Position numbers and translations under genes: made by a program
In this document: positions 26,815 through 35,809 of the stretch, piece after piece
Layout: every line of letters starts with the position of its first letter
Numbering within the stretch: the stretch's first letter is position 1
Assembly: GCF_036499745.1 (NCBI RefSeq)
Contig: NZ_DASYDG010000003.1
Span: forward strand, 1-64,000
DNA from: Pinirhizobacter sp036499745
Lineage (GTDB): Bacteria > Pseudomonadota > Gammaproteobacteria > Xanthomonadales > Rhodanobacteraceae
Direction: 5' to 3'
Length of the DNA stretch: 64,000 nucleotides
Notes under the pieces: generated by a model
The model's database searches: none
Seen by the model: the letters and a program-made list of their open reading frames with translations, nothing else
Told to the model about the DNA's origin: nothing

Positions 26815-28500
26815 TCAGGCGGTTTTTTTCTTTTCTTCGTCGCGCAACTCGCGACGGAGGATCTTGCCCACGTTGGACTTGGGCAGGCTGTCGCGGAACT
26901 CAATCAGCTTCGGACGCTTGTAGCCGGTGAGGTTTTCCCGGCACCAGGCCTTGATGGTTTCCTCGGTGAGGGAGGGATCTTTCCTCACCACAAAAAGCTT
27001 GACCACTTCACCGGAATGCTCGTCCGGAACACCTACGGCTGCGCACTCGAGTACCCCGGGGCAGCGGACTACAATGTCCTCGATCTCGTTCGGGTAGACG
27101 TTGAAGCCGGAGACCAGGATCATGTCCTTCTTGCGATCGACGATATACACCAGGCCTTTTTCGTCGATGCGGCCGATGTCGCCGGTACGTAGCCAGCCAT
27201 CGCTGCTGATGACCTTGGCTGTCTCGCCGGGCTGGTTCCAGTAGCCCTTCATCACCTGCGGGCCGCGAATGCAGATCTCTCCGATATCGCCGGTCGTCTG
27301 ATGCTTGCCGTCGTCGTCCTGGATGCTGATCTCGGTGGAGGGTATCGGCATGCCGATCGAGCCTGAGAAACTGGCGCCTTCGATCATCGGGTTGATGGTG
27401 GCCACCGGTGAGCTTTCGGTCATGCCGTAGCCCTCGATCAGCGGGCACCCGGTTATGGCCTGCCACTTCTCCGCCACCGCGCGCTGCACGGCCATGCCAC
27501 CACCGAAACTCATGCGCAGGCTTGAGAAGTCGAGCTTGTCGAAACCTTCGGTGTGCACAAGGCCGTTGAAGAGCGTGTTGACGCCGGTGATGGCGGTGAA
27601 GCGCACTTTGGAGAGGTCCTTGACGAACCCTGGCATGTCGCGCGGATTGGTGATCAGGATGCTCTGGCCGCCGAAGCGCAGGAAGATGAAGCAATTACAG
27701 GTGAGCGCGAAGATGTGGTACAGCGGCAGCGCGGTGATGATGATTTCCTGGCCCGGGCGGATCTGCGCGCCAAACCAGGCACCGGCCTGAAGCATGTTCG
27801 CCACCATGTTGCCGTGGGTGAGCATCGCACCCTTGGCCACGCCCGTGGTGCCGCCGGTGTATTGCAGGAAGGCAACATCATCGCGCGAGACATCCGGCGA
27901 GGTCGTCTCGTGGCGTCCGCCCCGCGAGAGCGCATCGCCGAAGCGCACGGCGCCATCGATCCGGAATTCAGGCACCATCTTCTTCACGTGCTTGATCACG
28001 AAGTTGATGACGGCGCCCTTGACCCCGAGCAGATCACCGATACCGGTGGTGATCACGTGCGGTACCGGCACGTGCTTGAGCGCTTCCTGCACGGTCGCGG
28101 CGAAGTTGTCCAGCACGATCAGCGCCTTGGCGCCGGAATCTTTCAACTGGTGTTCGAGCTCGCGCGGGGTGTATAGCGGGTTGGTATTGACCACCACCAG
28201 GCCCAGGCGAAGCGCCGCGAACAGCGCCACCGGGTACTGGATGACATTGAGCAGCATGATCGCGATGCGATCGCCCTTGACCAGCTTCAGTTCGCCTGAG
28301 AGATACCCTGCGAACTGGTTGCTCAGTTCGTCGATCTCGCCATAGGAAACGGTTTTGCCGAAGCTGGTGAAGGCCGGGCGATCACGGTATTTCTCGAAGG
28401 ATTCCTCGAGCACGTCGACGATAGAGCGGTACTGCGTGATGTCGATGTCGGCCGGCACGCCGGGGGGATAGTTGTCCAGCCACGGGCGGTCGTTACTCAT
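26815..28500 (-). CDS. fadD: Long-chain fatty acid-CoA ligase FadD
   Basis: FadD activates imported long-chain fatty acids with ATP and CoA before beta-oxidation, at the inner face of the membrane. The ATG at 28500, preceded by GGAGAG, gives 561 residues, the same as E. coli FadD. The AMP-binding P-loop YTGGTTGVAKGAMLTH lies near residue 212. The adenylate-forming motif YGMTESSP is near 360. The C-terminal motif (GWLRTGDIGRID, then DRKKDMILVSGFNVYPNEIE) and the terminal lysine region KSNVGKILRREL are intact. It is monocistronic here; fadR or other fad genes are not nearby. Confidence 0.93.
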   Translation of the reverse strand: MSNDRPWLDNYPPGVPADIDITQYRSIVDVLEESFEKYRDRPAFTSFGKTVSYGEIDELSNQFAGYLSGELKLVKGDRIAIMLLNVIQYPVALFAALRLGLVVVNTNPLYTPRELEHQLKDSGAKALIVLDNFAATVQEALKHVPVPHVITTGIGDLLGVKGAVINFVIKHVKKMVPEFRIDGAVRFGDALSRGGRHETTSPDVSRDDVAFLQYTGGTTGVAKGAMLTHGNMVANMLQAGAWFGAQIRPGQEIIITALPLYHIFALTCNCFIFLRFGGQSILITNPRDMPGFVKDLSKVRFTAITGVNTLFNGLVHTEGFDKLDFSSLRMSFGGGMAVQRAVAEKWQAITGCPLIEGYGMTESSPVATINPMIEGASFSGSIGMPIPSTEISIQDDDGKHQTTGDIGEICIRGPQVMKGYWNQPGETAKVISSDGWLRTGDIGRIDEKGLVYIVDRKKDMILVSGFNVYPNEIEDIVVRCPGVLECAAVGVPDEHSGEVVKLFVVRKDPSLTEETIKAWCRENLTGYKRPKLIEFRDSLPKSNVGKILRRELRDEEKKKTA

Positions 28501-28633
28501 GCTCAGTCCAGCTCTCCGTTGGATGCACGCGCGGCAAGGTGCCGTCGTAGTGCAAGGCATTGGAGCATACGCCCGCGTATAGCGGCAAGCCGCACTGCAA
28601 TGAGGAATGACCGCTGCCGTGGCGTCTGATGTT

Positions 28634-29500
28634 TCAGCGGTCCAGCATGGCCTTGATGTACTGCCCGTCGGGGGACTCGGCCAGCGTATCCCAGATATCA
28701 GCGGATCCTAGCCACGTATATAAACCGGGATAGTCAGGATCGGCACAGCCCCACCCATAGGAAACGATGCCCAGCTGTTCTATTTTCCCATCCGCAGCTA
28801 CGGAAAAGAGTGGGCCGCCACTGTCGCCAGTACAACTGTCTTTGCCAGGGCTGCCCGCACAGAGCATCAGCGACGGATCATACATAACGCCATAGCCGGA
28901 GCACCTGGACGGGGGAAGAAGTTCTACAGAAGCCTCCTGGAGGCGATCCAAAATTATGTCCGGATGATTGGTCCTGCCCCACCCAGCAACTGTCGTAAGC
29001 TCGCCTGTACGCTGATCGGAAGGCTGGCCTTTGGGTGGCAGCGTGACCAGCGCAGCATCAGCCACGGGCTCGGCCAACTCAATAAAGCCTATGTCATAAC
29101 GTGGCGACTCGCCTCCGTTAAAACGTGGATGCCGGACGATGCGGGCAACCCTGTGGAGTTTTCCCGTCTGCGTGTCGGTGATGACGGTACGTCCGACGAC
29201 CACGAGACGTTCGTCGGCCGGGGTACTCAGGCCGACGCAGTGCGCGGCAGTCATGACTATGCTCGGTGTAACCAGTGTCCCGCCGCAGCCGGCGAATATG
29301 TCATCGTCATCAGGGTAGCCCACGCCGACGAGAAACGGATATTTGCCATCGGGGACATCTTTTCCGCCGATGATCCGTGGCTCGATGGTGTTTGCCGATG
29401 GTGGCAGTGCTGCAACTGACCCTATACAACCTAGGGAAAAGACTCCAATCAACAGACTGCGGTAGTGTAAAAGTGCTTTGAAGGGTGAGCGAATGCCCAT
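28634..29500 (-). CDS. Secreted trypsin-like serine protease (S1A)
   Basis: The 288-residue precursor starts after a clear AAGGAG. It has a signal peptide (about 1-32) and then a chymotrypsin-fold protease that begins IIGGKDVPDGKYP after an Arg, as in an activatable zymogen. The triad is complete: His in TAAHC, Asp in YDIGFIEL and Ser in CTGDSGGP. The specificity pocket is trypsin-like, with Asp six residues before the Ser (KDSCTGDS) and the two Gly in VSYGWGCADPDYPG. Cysteine pairs matching C42-C58, C168-C182 and C191-C220 are present. Cleavage after Lys or Arg is expected. Base composition is visibly lower in GC than its neighbours, suggesting transfer. Confidence 0.92.
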   Translation of the reverse strand: MGIRSPFKALLHYRSLLIGVFSLGCIGSVAALPPSANTIEPRIIGGKDVPDGKYPFLVGVGYPDDDDIFAGCGGTLVTPSIVMTAAHCVGLSTPADERLVVVGRTVITDTQTGKLHRVARIVRHPRFNGGESPRYDIGFIELAEPVADAALVTLPPKGQPSDQRTGELTTVAGWGRTNHPDIILDRLQEASVELLPPSRCSGYGVMYDPSLMLCAGSPGKDSCTGDSGGPLFSVAADGKIEQLGIVSYGWGCADPDYPGLYTWLGSADIWDTLAESPDGQYIKAMLDR

Positions 29501-29671
29501 GCGAACTTACTCCTTAGTTAAACGCCGGAGAAAGGTTGCCTCTTTGCAGACAGCAATTGGATAGGTGCCGTCTGGGCGTGCGCGTAGGAGCTCGCCGCGC
29601 AAATCTCTCATGGCGCCTACAATGGATATCGATCGCGTGTGTACACGGTGCCTCTTACATTGGGAGTGCGT

Positions 29672-30175
29672 ATGCTGAAATCTCGGCTGTCTGCGAAGAG
29701 GAACGTAAATCGAAGTGTCGCTCGTGTCGGATGTCGTCGGCTGCTTTTGGGCAGGCTCGACAAGCAATTCCTTGTATTGGCCTTCTTCGCCTTGGTGGCC
29801 TCTTGCCACCATACTGGCGACGAGGATCAGGTGCGCCAGGCCATCGCCGCCACGCAGGTGGCCGCGGAGGCCGGTAAGGCGGGCGATACCGTGTCAGCCC
29901 TTACCGATGACTTCGACGGTAACGGCGGTGAACTCGATCGCCGGCGCCTGGAAGGCATGGTTCATCTGGCCGCGCTGCGCGGTGCGCATGTCGGCGTCAC
30001 CATGGGGCCGGTGGGCGTGGACAGGCGCGGTGAGCGACTGGTGGCCACGTTCACTGTTTCTTTGACCAGCAGCACCGGCCTGATCCCCGACGAAGGCGGG
30101 ATATACCACGTGGAAACCGCCTGGCGCCGTGAAGGCTCCCGGTGGTTGTGCTATTCGGCCACCTGGTCACGCTAG
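29672..30175 (+). CDS. Predicted lipoprotein, possible NTF2-like fold
   Basis: The ATG at 29672 follows GGGAG with good spacing and gives 167 residues. A positively charged N terminus leads into a hydrophobic stretch ending with the lipobox LVASC (Cys near 45), so the mature protein is probably a lipoprotein. The N-terminal region before the hydrophobic stretch is unusually long (about 30 residues). The remainder (helix EDQVRQAIAATQVAAEAGKAGD, then strands ending VETAWRREGSRWLCYSATW) resembles small NTF2-like domains. No function is assignable. It is divergent from the trypsin gene and shares a terminator with acnA. Confidence 0.65.
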   Translation: MLKSRLSAKRNVNRSVARVGCRRLLLGRLDKQFLVLAFFALVASCHHTGDEDQVRQAIAATQVAAEAGKAGDTVSALTDDFDGNGGELDRRRLEGMVHLAALRGAHVGVTMGPVGVDRRGERLVATFTVSLTSSTGLIPDEGGIYHVETAWRREGSRWLCYSATWSR

Positions 30176-30187
30176 TGCACTAAAAGA

Positions 30188-30217
30188 AGCCCCGCTTTCG
30201 CGGGGCTCTTTGTCTTT
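30188..30217. terminator. Bidirectional terminator between the lipoprotein gene and acnA
   Basis: AGCCCCGC-TTTC-GCGGGGCT (30188-30207) has T-rich flanks on both strands and lies between two convergent genes. Confidence 0.85.
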
Positions 30218-32957
30218 AGCGCTTGGCCAGCTGGCGCAGTACGTATTGCAGGATGCCACCGTGGCGGAAGAACTCGCGTTCCTTCGGCGTCAGCAGCAGC
30301 ACTTTCACCGTGAATTGCTTCTTCTTGCCGTCCTTCGAGGTGGCGGTGACCGTGGCGCGGGTGCTCTTGCCACGATCAAGGCCGGTGATGTCGAAGGTTT
30401 CGTCGCCGGTAAGGCCCAGGGTCTGCGCGTTTTCACCGTCCATGAACTGGCAGGGCAGCACGCCCATGCCGACGAGGTTCGAGCGGTGGATGCGCTCGAA
30501 GCTCTCAGTGATCACCGCCTTGACACCCAGCAGCAAGGTGCCCTTGGCGGCCCAGTCACGCGAGGAGCCGGTACCGTATTCCTTGCCGCCGAGCACCACC
30601 AGCGGCGTGCCGGCTGCCTTGTACTTCATGGCCGCGTCGTAGATCGGCATGGTTTCGCCGCTAGGCACGTGGCGAGTGTAGCCACCTTCCACGCCGTCGA
30701 GCATGAGGTTCTTGATACGGATGTTGGCGAAGGTGCCGCGCACCATGACGTCGTCGTTGCCACGCCGCGAACCGTAGGAGTTGAAATCCTTCGGCTGCAC
30801 ACCACGGGAGATCAGGAAGGCGCCGGCGGGGGAGTCCTTCTTGATCGAGCCTGCCGGGGAAATGTGGTCGGTGGTGATGGAGTCGCCGAAGATGCCCAGG
30901 GCGCTGGCACCGTGGATGTCCTCGATTTCACCGGCATCTTTGCTCATGCCGTCGAAGTAGGGCGGGTTCTTGATGTAGGTGGAATCGTCCCACTTATACA
31001 GCGCGCCATCCGGGGATGCGATCTGGTTCCAGCGGCTGTCGCCCTTGAATACGTCGGCGTAGTTGGCGTTGAACATCTCAGCGTTGATGGAGCCGGCGAT
31101 GGCGTCGGAGATCTCCTGGTTCGACGGCCAGATGTCCTTGAGGTACACCGGCTTGCCGTCGCTGCCGTTGGCGATCGGCTCTTTGGTGAGGTCGATGTCC
31201 AGGGTGCCGGCCAGGGCATAGGCCACCACCAGCGGCGGCGAGGCCAGGTAGTTCATCTTCACTTCCGGATGCACGCGGCCTTCGAAGTTGCGGTTGCCCG
31301 ACAACACCGACGCCACGGCGAGGTCGCCGTCGGCAATGCCCTTGCTGATTTCCACAGGCAAGGGGCCTGAGTTGCCGATGCAGGTCGTGCAGCCATAGCC
31401 GACCACATAGAAGCCGACCTTCTCAAGCTCAGAAAGCAGGTTGGTCTTCTTCAGGTAATCAGTAACCACCAGCGAACCTGGGCCCAGCGAGGGCTTGACC
31501 CAGGGCTTGGCGGTGAGGCCGCGCGCGGCGGCCTTCTTGGCCAGGATGCCGGCGCCGATCATCACGGCGGGGTTGGACGTGTTGGTGCAGGAGGTGATCG
31601 CGGCAATCACCACCGCGCCATCGTCGAGCTTGAAGCTCTTGCCATCTTTGGCGATCGTGACGCCACCGTTGCCCAGGTTGTTCGCTTCGTTGCCGATGGC
31701 GGCGGCGCCGCCTTCATTGGCAAAGCGCTCGGTGGATTCGCTCTTCGGCTTGCGGTTGGCGGTGAGCGGGCCGACGGCATCGAGGAAGCTCTGCTGCACG
31801 CCTTCGAGCAGCACGCGGTCCTGCGGGCGCTTGGGACCGGCCATCGAGGGGCGGACGTCGGCCAGGTTCAGTTCCAGCGTGTTGGTGAATTCCGCATGCG
31901 GGGTGTTGGCGTCGTGCCACAGCCCCTGCGCCCTGGCATAGGTTTCCACCAGCGTGATCTGGTGCTCGTCGCGGCCGGACAGGCGCAGGTAGTTCAGCGA
32001 CTCCTGGTCGACCGGGAAGATGCCGCAGGTGGCGCCGTATTCGGGGGCCATGTTGGCGATGGTGGCGCGGTCGGCCAGCGGCAGGGCGGCCAGGCCGTCG
32101 CCGAAGAATTCCACGAACTTGCCCACCACGCCGAGCTTGCGCAGCATCTGGGTAACGGTAAGCACGAGGTCGGTGGCGGTAACGCCTTCGGCAAGCTTGC
32201 CGGTGAGCTTGAAGCCGATCACCTGCGGGATCAGCATGGAGGAGGGCTGGCCCAGCATCGCGGCCTCCGCCTCGATGCCACCCACGCCCCAGCCGAGCAC
32301 GCCGATGCCGTTGATCATCGTGGTGTGCGAATCGGTGCCGAATACGGTGTCGGGGTAGGCCCAGCTTTCGCCGTCCACATCCGCCGTGAACACCACGCGG
32401 GCGAGGTTCTCCAGGTTCACCTGGTGGACGATACCGGTGCGGGGCGGCACCACCTTGAAGTTGTTGAAGGCCTTCTGGCCCCAGCGCAGGAAGCTGTAGC
32501 GCTCCTGGTTGCGCTCGAACTCGATCTCGACGTTGGTATCGAGCGAACTGGACGTGCCGAAGGCATCAACCTGTACCGAATGGTCGATCACCAGTTCCGC
32601 CGGCGCGAGCGGATTGATCTGGGTAGCATCGCCGCCGAGCTTCACTACGGCATCACGCATGGCGGCAAGGTCCACCACGCAGGGCACGCCGGTGAAGTCC
32701 TGCAGCACCACGCGCGCGGGCATGAAGGAGATCTCGGTGTCGGGCTCGGCCTTGGCGTCCCACCGGGCGACCGCTTCGATTTCCTTCGAGGTGACGTTCA
32801 CCCCGTCTTCGGCGCGCAGGAGGTTCTCCAGCAGGATCTTCATGGAGTAGGGCAGGCGCTTCAGATCGAATCGCTCCCCGAGCTTCGTGAGGCTGGCGAT
32901 GGCGTGACGCTTGCCGTTGACTTCGATGCTGTCCCGGACGGAGAACGAGTCTTTCAT
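30216..32957 (-). CDS. acnA: Aconitate hydratase A (AcnA)
   Basis: Aconitase isomerises citrate and isocitrate in the TCA cycle using a [4Fe-4S] cluster. The 913-residue length fits the AcnA/IRP class. The three cluster cysteines are visible in TSCTNTSNPAVM and GCTTCIGNSGPLP. The swivel domain with GKEYGTGSSRDWAAKG and FERIHRSNLVGMGVLP lies in the last third. An AGGAG site precedes the ATG, and a -10-like GATAAT lies in the 210-bp gap to the divergent LysR-type regulator, which may control it. The apo-form of AcnA proteins can bind mRNA in other bacteria. Confidence 0.97.
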   Translation of the reverse strand: MKDSFSVRDSIEVNGKRHAIASLTKLGERFDLKRLPYSMKILLENLLRAEDGVNVTSKEIEAVARWDAKAEPDTEISFMPARVVLQDFTGVPCVVDLAAMRDAVVKLGGDATQINPLAPAELVIDHSVQVDAFGTSSSLDTNVEIEFERNQERYSFLRWGQKAFNNFKVVPPRTGIVHQVNLENLARVVFTADVDGESWAYPDTVFGTDSHTTMINGIGVLGWGVGGIEAEAAMLGQPSSMLIPQVIGFKLTGKLAEGVTATDLVLTVTQMLRKLGVVGKFVEFFGDGLAALPLADRATIANMAPEYGATCGIFPVDQESLNYLRLSGRDEHQITLVETYARAQGLWHDANTPHAEFTNTLELNLADVRPSMAGPKRPQDRVLLEGVQQSFLDAVGPLTANRKPKSESTERFANEGGAAAIGNEANNLGNGGVTIAKDGKSFKLDDGAVVIAAITSCTNTSNPAVMIGAGILAKKAAARGLTAKPWVKPSLGPGSLVVTDYLKKTNLLSELEKVGFYVVGYGCTTCIGNSGPLPVEISKGIADGDLAVASVLSGNRNFEGRVHPEVKMNYLASPPLVVAYALAGTLDIDLTKEPIANGSDGKPVYLKDIWPSNQEISDAIAGSINAEMFNANYADVFKGDSRWNQIASPDGALYKWDDSTYIKNPPYFDGMSKDAGEIEDIHGASALGIFGDSITTDHISPAGSIKKDSPAGAFLISRGVQPKDFNSYGSRRGNDDVMVRGTFANIRIKNLMLDGVEGGYTRHVPSGETMPIYDAAMKYKAAGTPLVVLGGKEYGTGSSRDWAAKGTLLLGVKAVITESFERIHRSNLVGMGVLPCQFMDGENAQTLGLTGDETFDITGLDRGKSTRATVTATSKDGKKKQFTVKVLLLTPKEREFFRHGGILQYVLRQLAKR

Positions 32958-33167
32958 TGCTTGCTCCTGGCTTGATGCTGGCTGGGGAGGCGCCGTGGGG
33001 CTTACGGCCCGTCAAAGTTGGTAATTATCGCCCAAAACCGTGACTGGACGTGAGCAGGCGCCGCCGACCGTGGTCCTGGGCGGCTAAGATGCCCGCCTTG
33101 AGAGGGGTCGTGTTTCTGCGGCGAAGGATGGGCCCCTGCGTCTTCTGGCACAAACGGTTTTGATGGC

Positions 33168-34097
33168 ATGCAGCGTTCGATGATTTCGACGGCACTTTCG
33201 GCGGTATCGCTGCGCGACCTGGCGTTGGTGCAGGCCGTGGCGCGTGAAGGAAGTTTCACCTCCGCGGCAAGGCTCATGAACATCAGCGCCTCGGGTCTTT
33301 CCCACCAGGTACAGAAGGTGGAACAGGCATTGGGCATCACGCTGTTTGAACGTGGTGGGCGCGGCGTGGCGCTTGCTGGGGGCGGTGCCCGCCTGATCGC
33401 CCTGATCAACGACGTGCTGGCCGGCGCCGAACGGTTGCAGGCCGGGGCACTGGCCGGGAGCATCGCTTTCGGCGGCGAATTGCGGCTGGGCGTGCCGGCC
33501 ACCCTGGGTCCCTACCTGCTGCCCCAGCTGATCGAGCCGTTTCCGCAGCGTTTTGGCGAGGCCAGGCTCACCATCAGCGAAGGCAAGCCCAGGGGGTTGC
33601 TGCGCCGCCTGGCCGAAGGCGAACTCGATGCCGTGCTGGCACCGCCGGGCGCGGCCGTGCCGGGATTGTCGTCGCGGCGGCTGTTCTTCGAGCCCTACGA
33701 GCTCCTGGTGCATGCCGACCATCCCGCGGCAGGCAAGGCGAGCGTGCCGCTGGCAACGCTCGATCCTGCCCAGGCAACGCTGATGGCCGAGAGCCATCCC
33801 GGCGCCCACGGCAGCGAGCGCATCCAGGATGTAAGCCTTGAAAGCCTCGCTACCCTGGTGGCCGTGCGAGGGGGTTACACGCTGGTCCCGGTACTGGCCC
33901 ACGACCGCCTGGCATCGATCCCCAACGTATGCCTGGTAAGTGTGCAAGGGCAGGCGCCGGGGCGTGAGGTGGCGCTCTACTGGCGTAGCGCCACCGCCTG
34001 GGGCGAGGACCTCGCCGGGCTTGGCGACCTGCTGGTGGACCTGGCCGGGCGAATGCCGGGATTAACCCCCGTTATCGAGGGTGGCGCCGGTCAATAG
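33168..34097 (+). CDS. LysR-family regulator, OxyR-like but without redox cysteines
   Basis: This 309-residue protein has the winged helix-turn-helix (SLRDLALVQAVAREGSF, then AARLMNISASGLSHQVQKVEQ) and a substrate-binding domain whose opening LRLGVPATLGPYLLPQLIEPF resembles OxyR. Only one Cys is seen, in IPNVCLV near the C terminus, so the OxyR disulfide pair is absent and peroxide sensing by that route is unlikely. It is divergent from acnA, a candidate target. The start is uncertain: ATG at 33168 or 33180, neither with a good ribosome binding site. Its 3' end overlaps the convergent hflD gene by 36 bp. Confidence 0.85.
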   Translation: MQRSMISTALSAVSLRDLALVQAVAREGSFTSAARLMNISASGLSHQVQKVEQALGITLFERGGRGVALAGGGARLIALINDVLAGAERLQAGALAGSIAFGGELRLGVPATLGPYLLPQLIEPFPQRFGEARLTISEGKPRGLLRRLAEGELDAVLAPPGAAVPGLSSRRLFFEPYELLVHADHPAAGKASVPLATLDPAQATLMAESHPGAHGSERIQDVSLESLATLVAVRGGYTLVPVLAHDRLASIPNVCLVSVQGQAPGREVALYWRSATAWGEDLAGLGDLLVDLAGRMPGLTPVIEGGAGQ

Positions 34098-34691
34098 CCC
34101 GCGGGCGATCATGCTGGCACGGCGCCGGTAGAGCACCAGGTGCCACTGGCGGCCACCGAGTTGATGCCACAACACCGCCGCGCGCACGGCTGCCAGCAAG
34201 GCGGCGCGCACGCGGTCGACCACGGCCTTCTGCTGCAGATGGGTGGGCATGCCGGTCACCATCACGCGCGGCTTGAGCGTGGACAATGTGCCGGCGTAAA
34301 GCTCGGCCAGGCGGGCGGCCACGTTCGGATGGGCCATGCCGAAGTGTTCCACCTGGCGGCGGGCGGCGACGATGCCTTCCTGCAGCTGCGAGAGCAGTTC
34401 CGGCCGGCGCGAGAGCGTGCGCTCCAGGCGCAGCACCGTGATCGTGGCGCGCATCACGGCGATATCGCGGGTGCTGGCGTCTTCGAGCTGGCTTACCAGC
34501 GTGCGCAGGCCCAGCCGTACGCCGCTGACACCGCCGAAGATCGCCTCCACCGTATCGGCGTCCAGGTGGAACACGCTGCCGAGGCTTGCCTCCATCGAGG
34601 CTTCGTCGGCCCGGCCTTCCGTGGCCAGTTGCTGTACCAGCGCGGTGGCCTGGAACAGCCCGGCCAGCGCCAGGACGCGTTCTTCATTCAT
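34062..34691 (-). CDS. hflD: HflD family lysogenization-regulator homologue
   Basis: HflD is a small membrane-associated helical protein; in E. coli it affects lambda lysogeny by binding CII, and its native role is unclear. This 209-residue protein opens MNEERVLALAGLFQATALVQQLA, as the family does, and contains the ATITVLRLERTLSRRPELL and GRQWHLVLYRRRASMIARGLL segments. It overlaps mnmA by four bases (ATGA), giving the usual mnmA-hflD coupling. Its end overlaps the LysR-type gene on the other strand by 36 bp. Confidence 0.9.
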   Translation of the reverse strand: MNEERVLALAGLFQATALVQQLATEGRADEASMEASLGSVFHLDADTVEAIFGGVSGVRLGLRTLVSQLEDASTRDIAVMRATITVLRLERTLSRRPELLSQLQEGIVAARRQVEHFGMAHPNVAARLAELYAGTLSTLKPRVMVTGMPTHLQQKAVVDRVRAALLAAVRAAVLWHQLGGRQWHLVLYRRRASMIARGLLTGATLDNGG

Positions 34692-35809
34692 GCGGGAACC
34701 TTGACTTCAGGATGGGCGGGCAGGCCGCCATAGGCGGCATCGGTCGCTTCGATCACGGCGCCGCCCAGGCAGGCGTCGCCATCGTAGAAGACTACCGACT
34801 GGCCCGGGGTGACGGCGCGCTGCGCCTCGTTAAATTGTACGAATACGCGGTCGCCCGACACGCGCACGGTGCATAGCTGGTCGTCCTGGCGATAGCGTGT
34901 CTTGGCGGTGCAGGCGAACTCGCCCGCCGGTGCCGGGCCTGCCACCCAGGTGGCGCCCGTGGCTTCGAGCTGGCGCGAGGCCAGATAGCGGTTGCTGCCA
35001 CCCTGGGCCACGATCAGGGTGTTTTCGAGCACGTCCTTGCCTACCACGTACCAGGGATCGCCACCGGCTTCGCGCCGACCGCCGATGCCCAGGCCGTTAC
35101 GCTGGCCCAGCGTGTAATACATCGCGCCCTGATGCTCGCCCACATCCCGCCCTTCAGGCGTAACCATGCGGCCGGGCCGGGCCGGGATGTACTGAGCCAG
35201 GAAGCTGCGGAAGTCGCGCTCGCCGATAAAGCAGATGCCGGTGGAATCCTTCTTCGCCGCGGTGCCCAGGCCGGCCTCGCGGGCCAGTTCGCGGACGCGG
35301 GGTTTCTCGATTTCGCCTACCGGGAACAAGGTGGCCGCCAGCTGCTCCTGCCCCAGTGCATGCAGGAAATAGGTCTGGTCCTTGGCGCGGTCCACGGCGC
35401 GCAGCAGACGGTAACGCCCGTCATGGAGGTCGACGCGGGCGTAATGGCCGGTGGCGATCTTCTCGCCCCCCAGGGCGCGGGCGTGGTCCAGGAAGGTGCG
35501 GAACTTGATCTCGCGGTTGCAAAGGACATCCGGATTGGGCGTGCGCCCGGCCCGGTACTCGGCCAGGAAGTGTTCGAACACGCCATCCCAGTATTCGGCG
35601 GCGAAGTTCCGGGCATGGAAAGGAATGCCCAGCCGGCCGCAGACGGCGACGGCGTCCTTGCGGTCCTGGTCGGTCGTGCATGGACCCTGGCGGTCGTCTT
35701 CTTCCCAGTTCTGCATGAACATGCCCTCGACCTGGTGCCCTGCCTGTTGCAGAAGCAGGGCCGCCACGGACGAGTCCACGCCACCGGAAATACCCACGAT
35801 CACCTTCAT
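34688..35809 (-). CDS. mnmA: tRNA 2-thiouridylase MnmA
   Basis: MnmA puts the 2-thio group on the wobble uridine of tRNA-Lys, tRNA-Glu and tRNA-Gln. The start at 35809 gives 373 residues beginning MKVIVGISGGVDSSVAALLL, which contains the PP-loop ATP site. The two catalytic cysteines are present in NPDVLCNREIKF (about residue 100) and TGICFIGE (about 198). A reading frame open further upstream is out of family. The ATG overlaps the Nudix gene stop and the stop overlaps the hflD start, so nudJ-mnmA-hflD is a tightly coupled operon. Confidence 0.96.
   Translation of the reverse strand: MKVIVGISGGVDSSVAALLLQQAGHQVEGMFMQNWEEDDRQGPCTTDQDRKDAVAVCGRLGIPFHARNFAAEYWDGVFEHFLAEYRAGRTPNPDVLCNREIKFRTFLDHARALGGEKIATGHYARVDLHDGRYRLLRAVDRAKDQTYFLHALGQEQLAATLFPVGEIEKPRVRELAREAGLGTAAKKDSTGICFIGERDFRSFLAQYIPARPGRMVTPEGRDVGEHQGAMYYTLGQRNGLGIGGRREAGGDPWYVVGKDVLENTLIVAQGGSNRYLASRQLEATGATWVAGPAPAGEFACTAKTRYRQDDQLCTVRVSGDRVFVQFNEAQRAVTPGQSVVFYDGDACLGGAVIEATDAAYGGLPAHPEVKVPA

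Noticed and set aside
28634..30175. Protease-inhibitor or toxin-immunity pair for the trypsin and lipoprotein genes
   Set aside because: The genes are divergent, and the lipoprotein has no inhibitor-like cysteine framework. Nothing in the sequence ties them beyond position.
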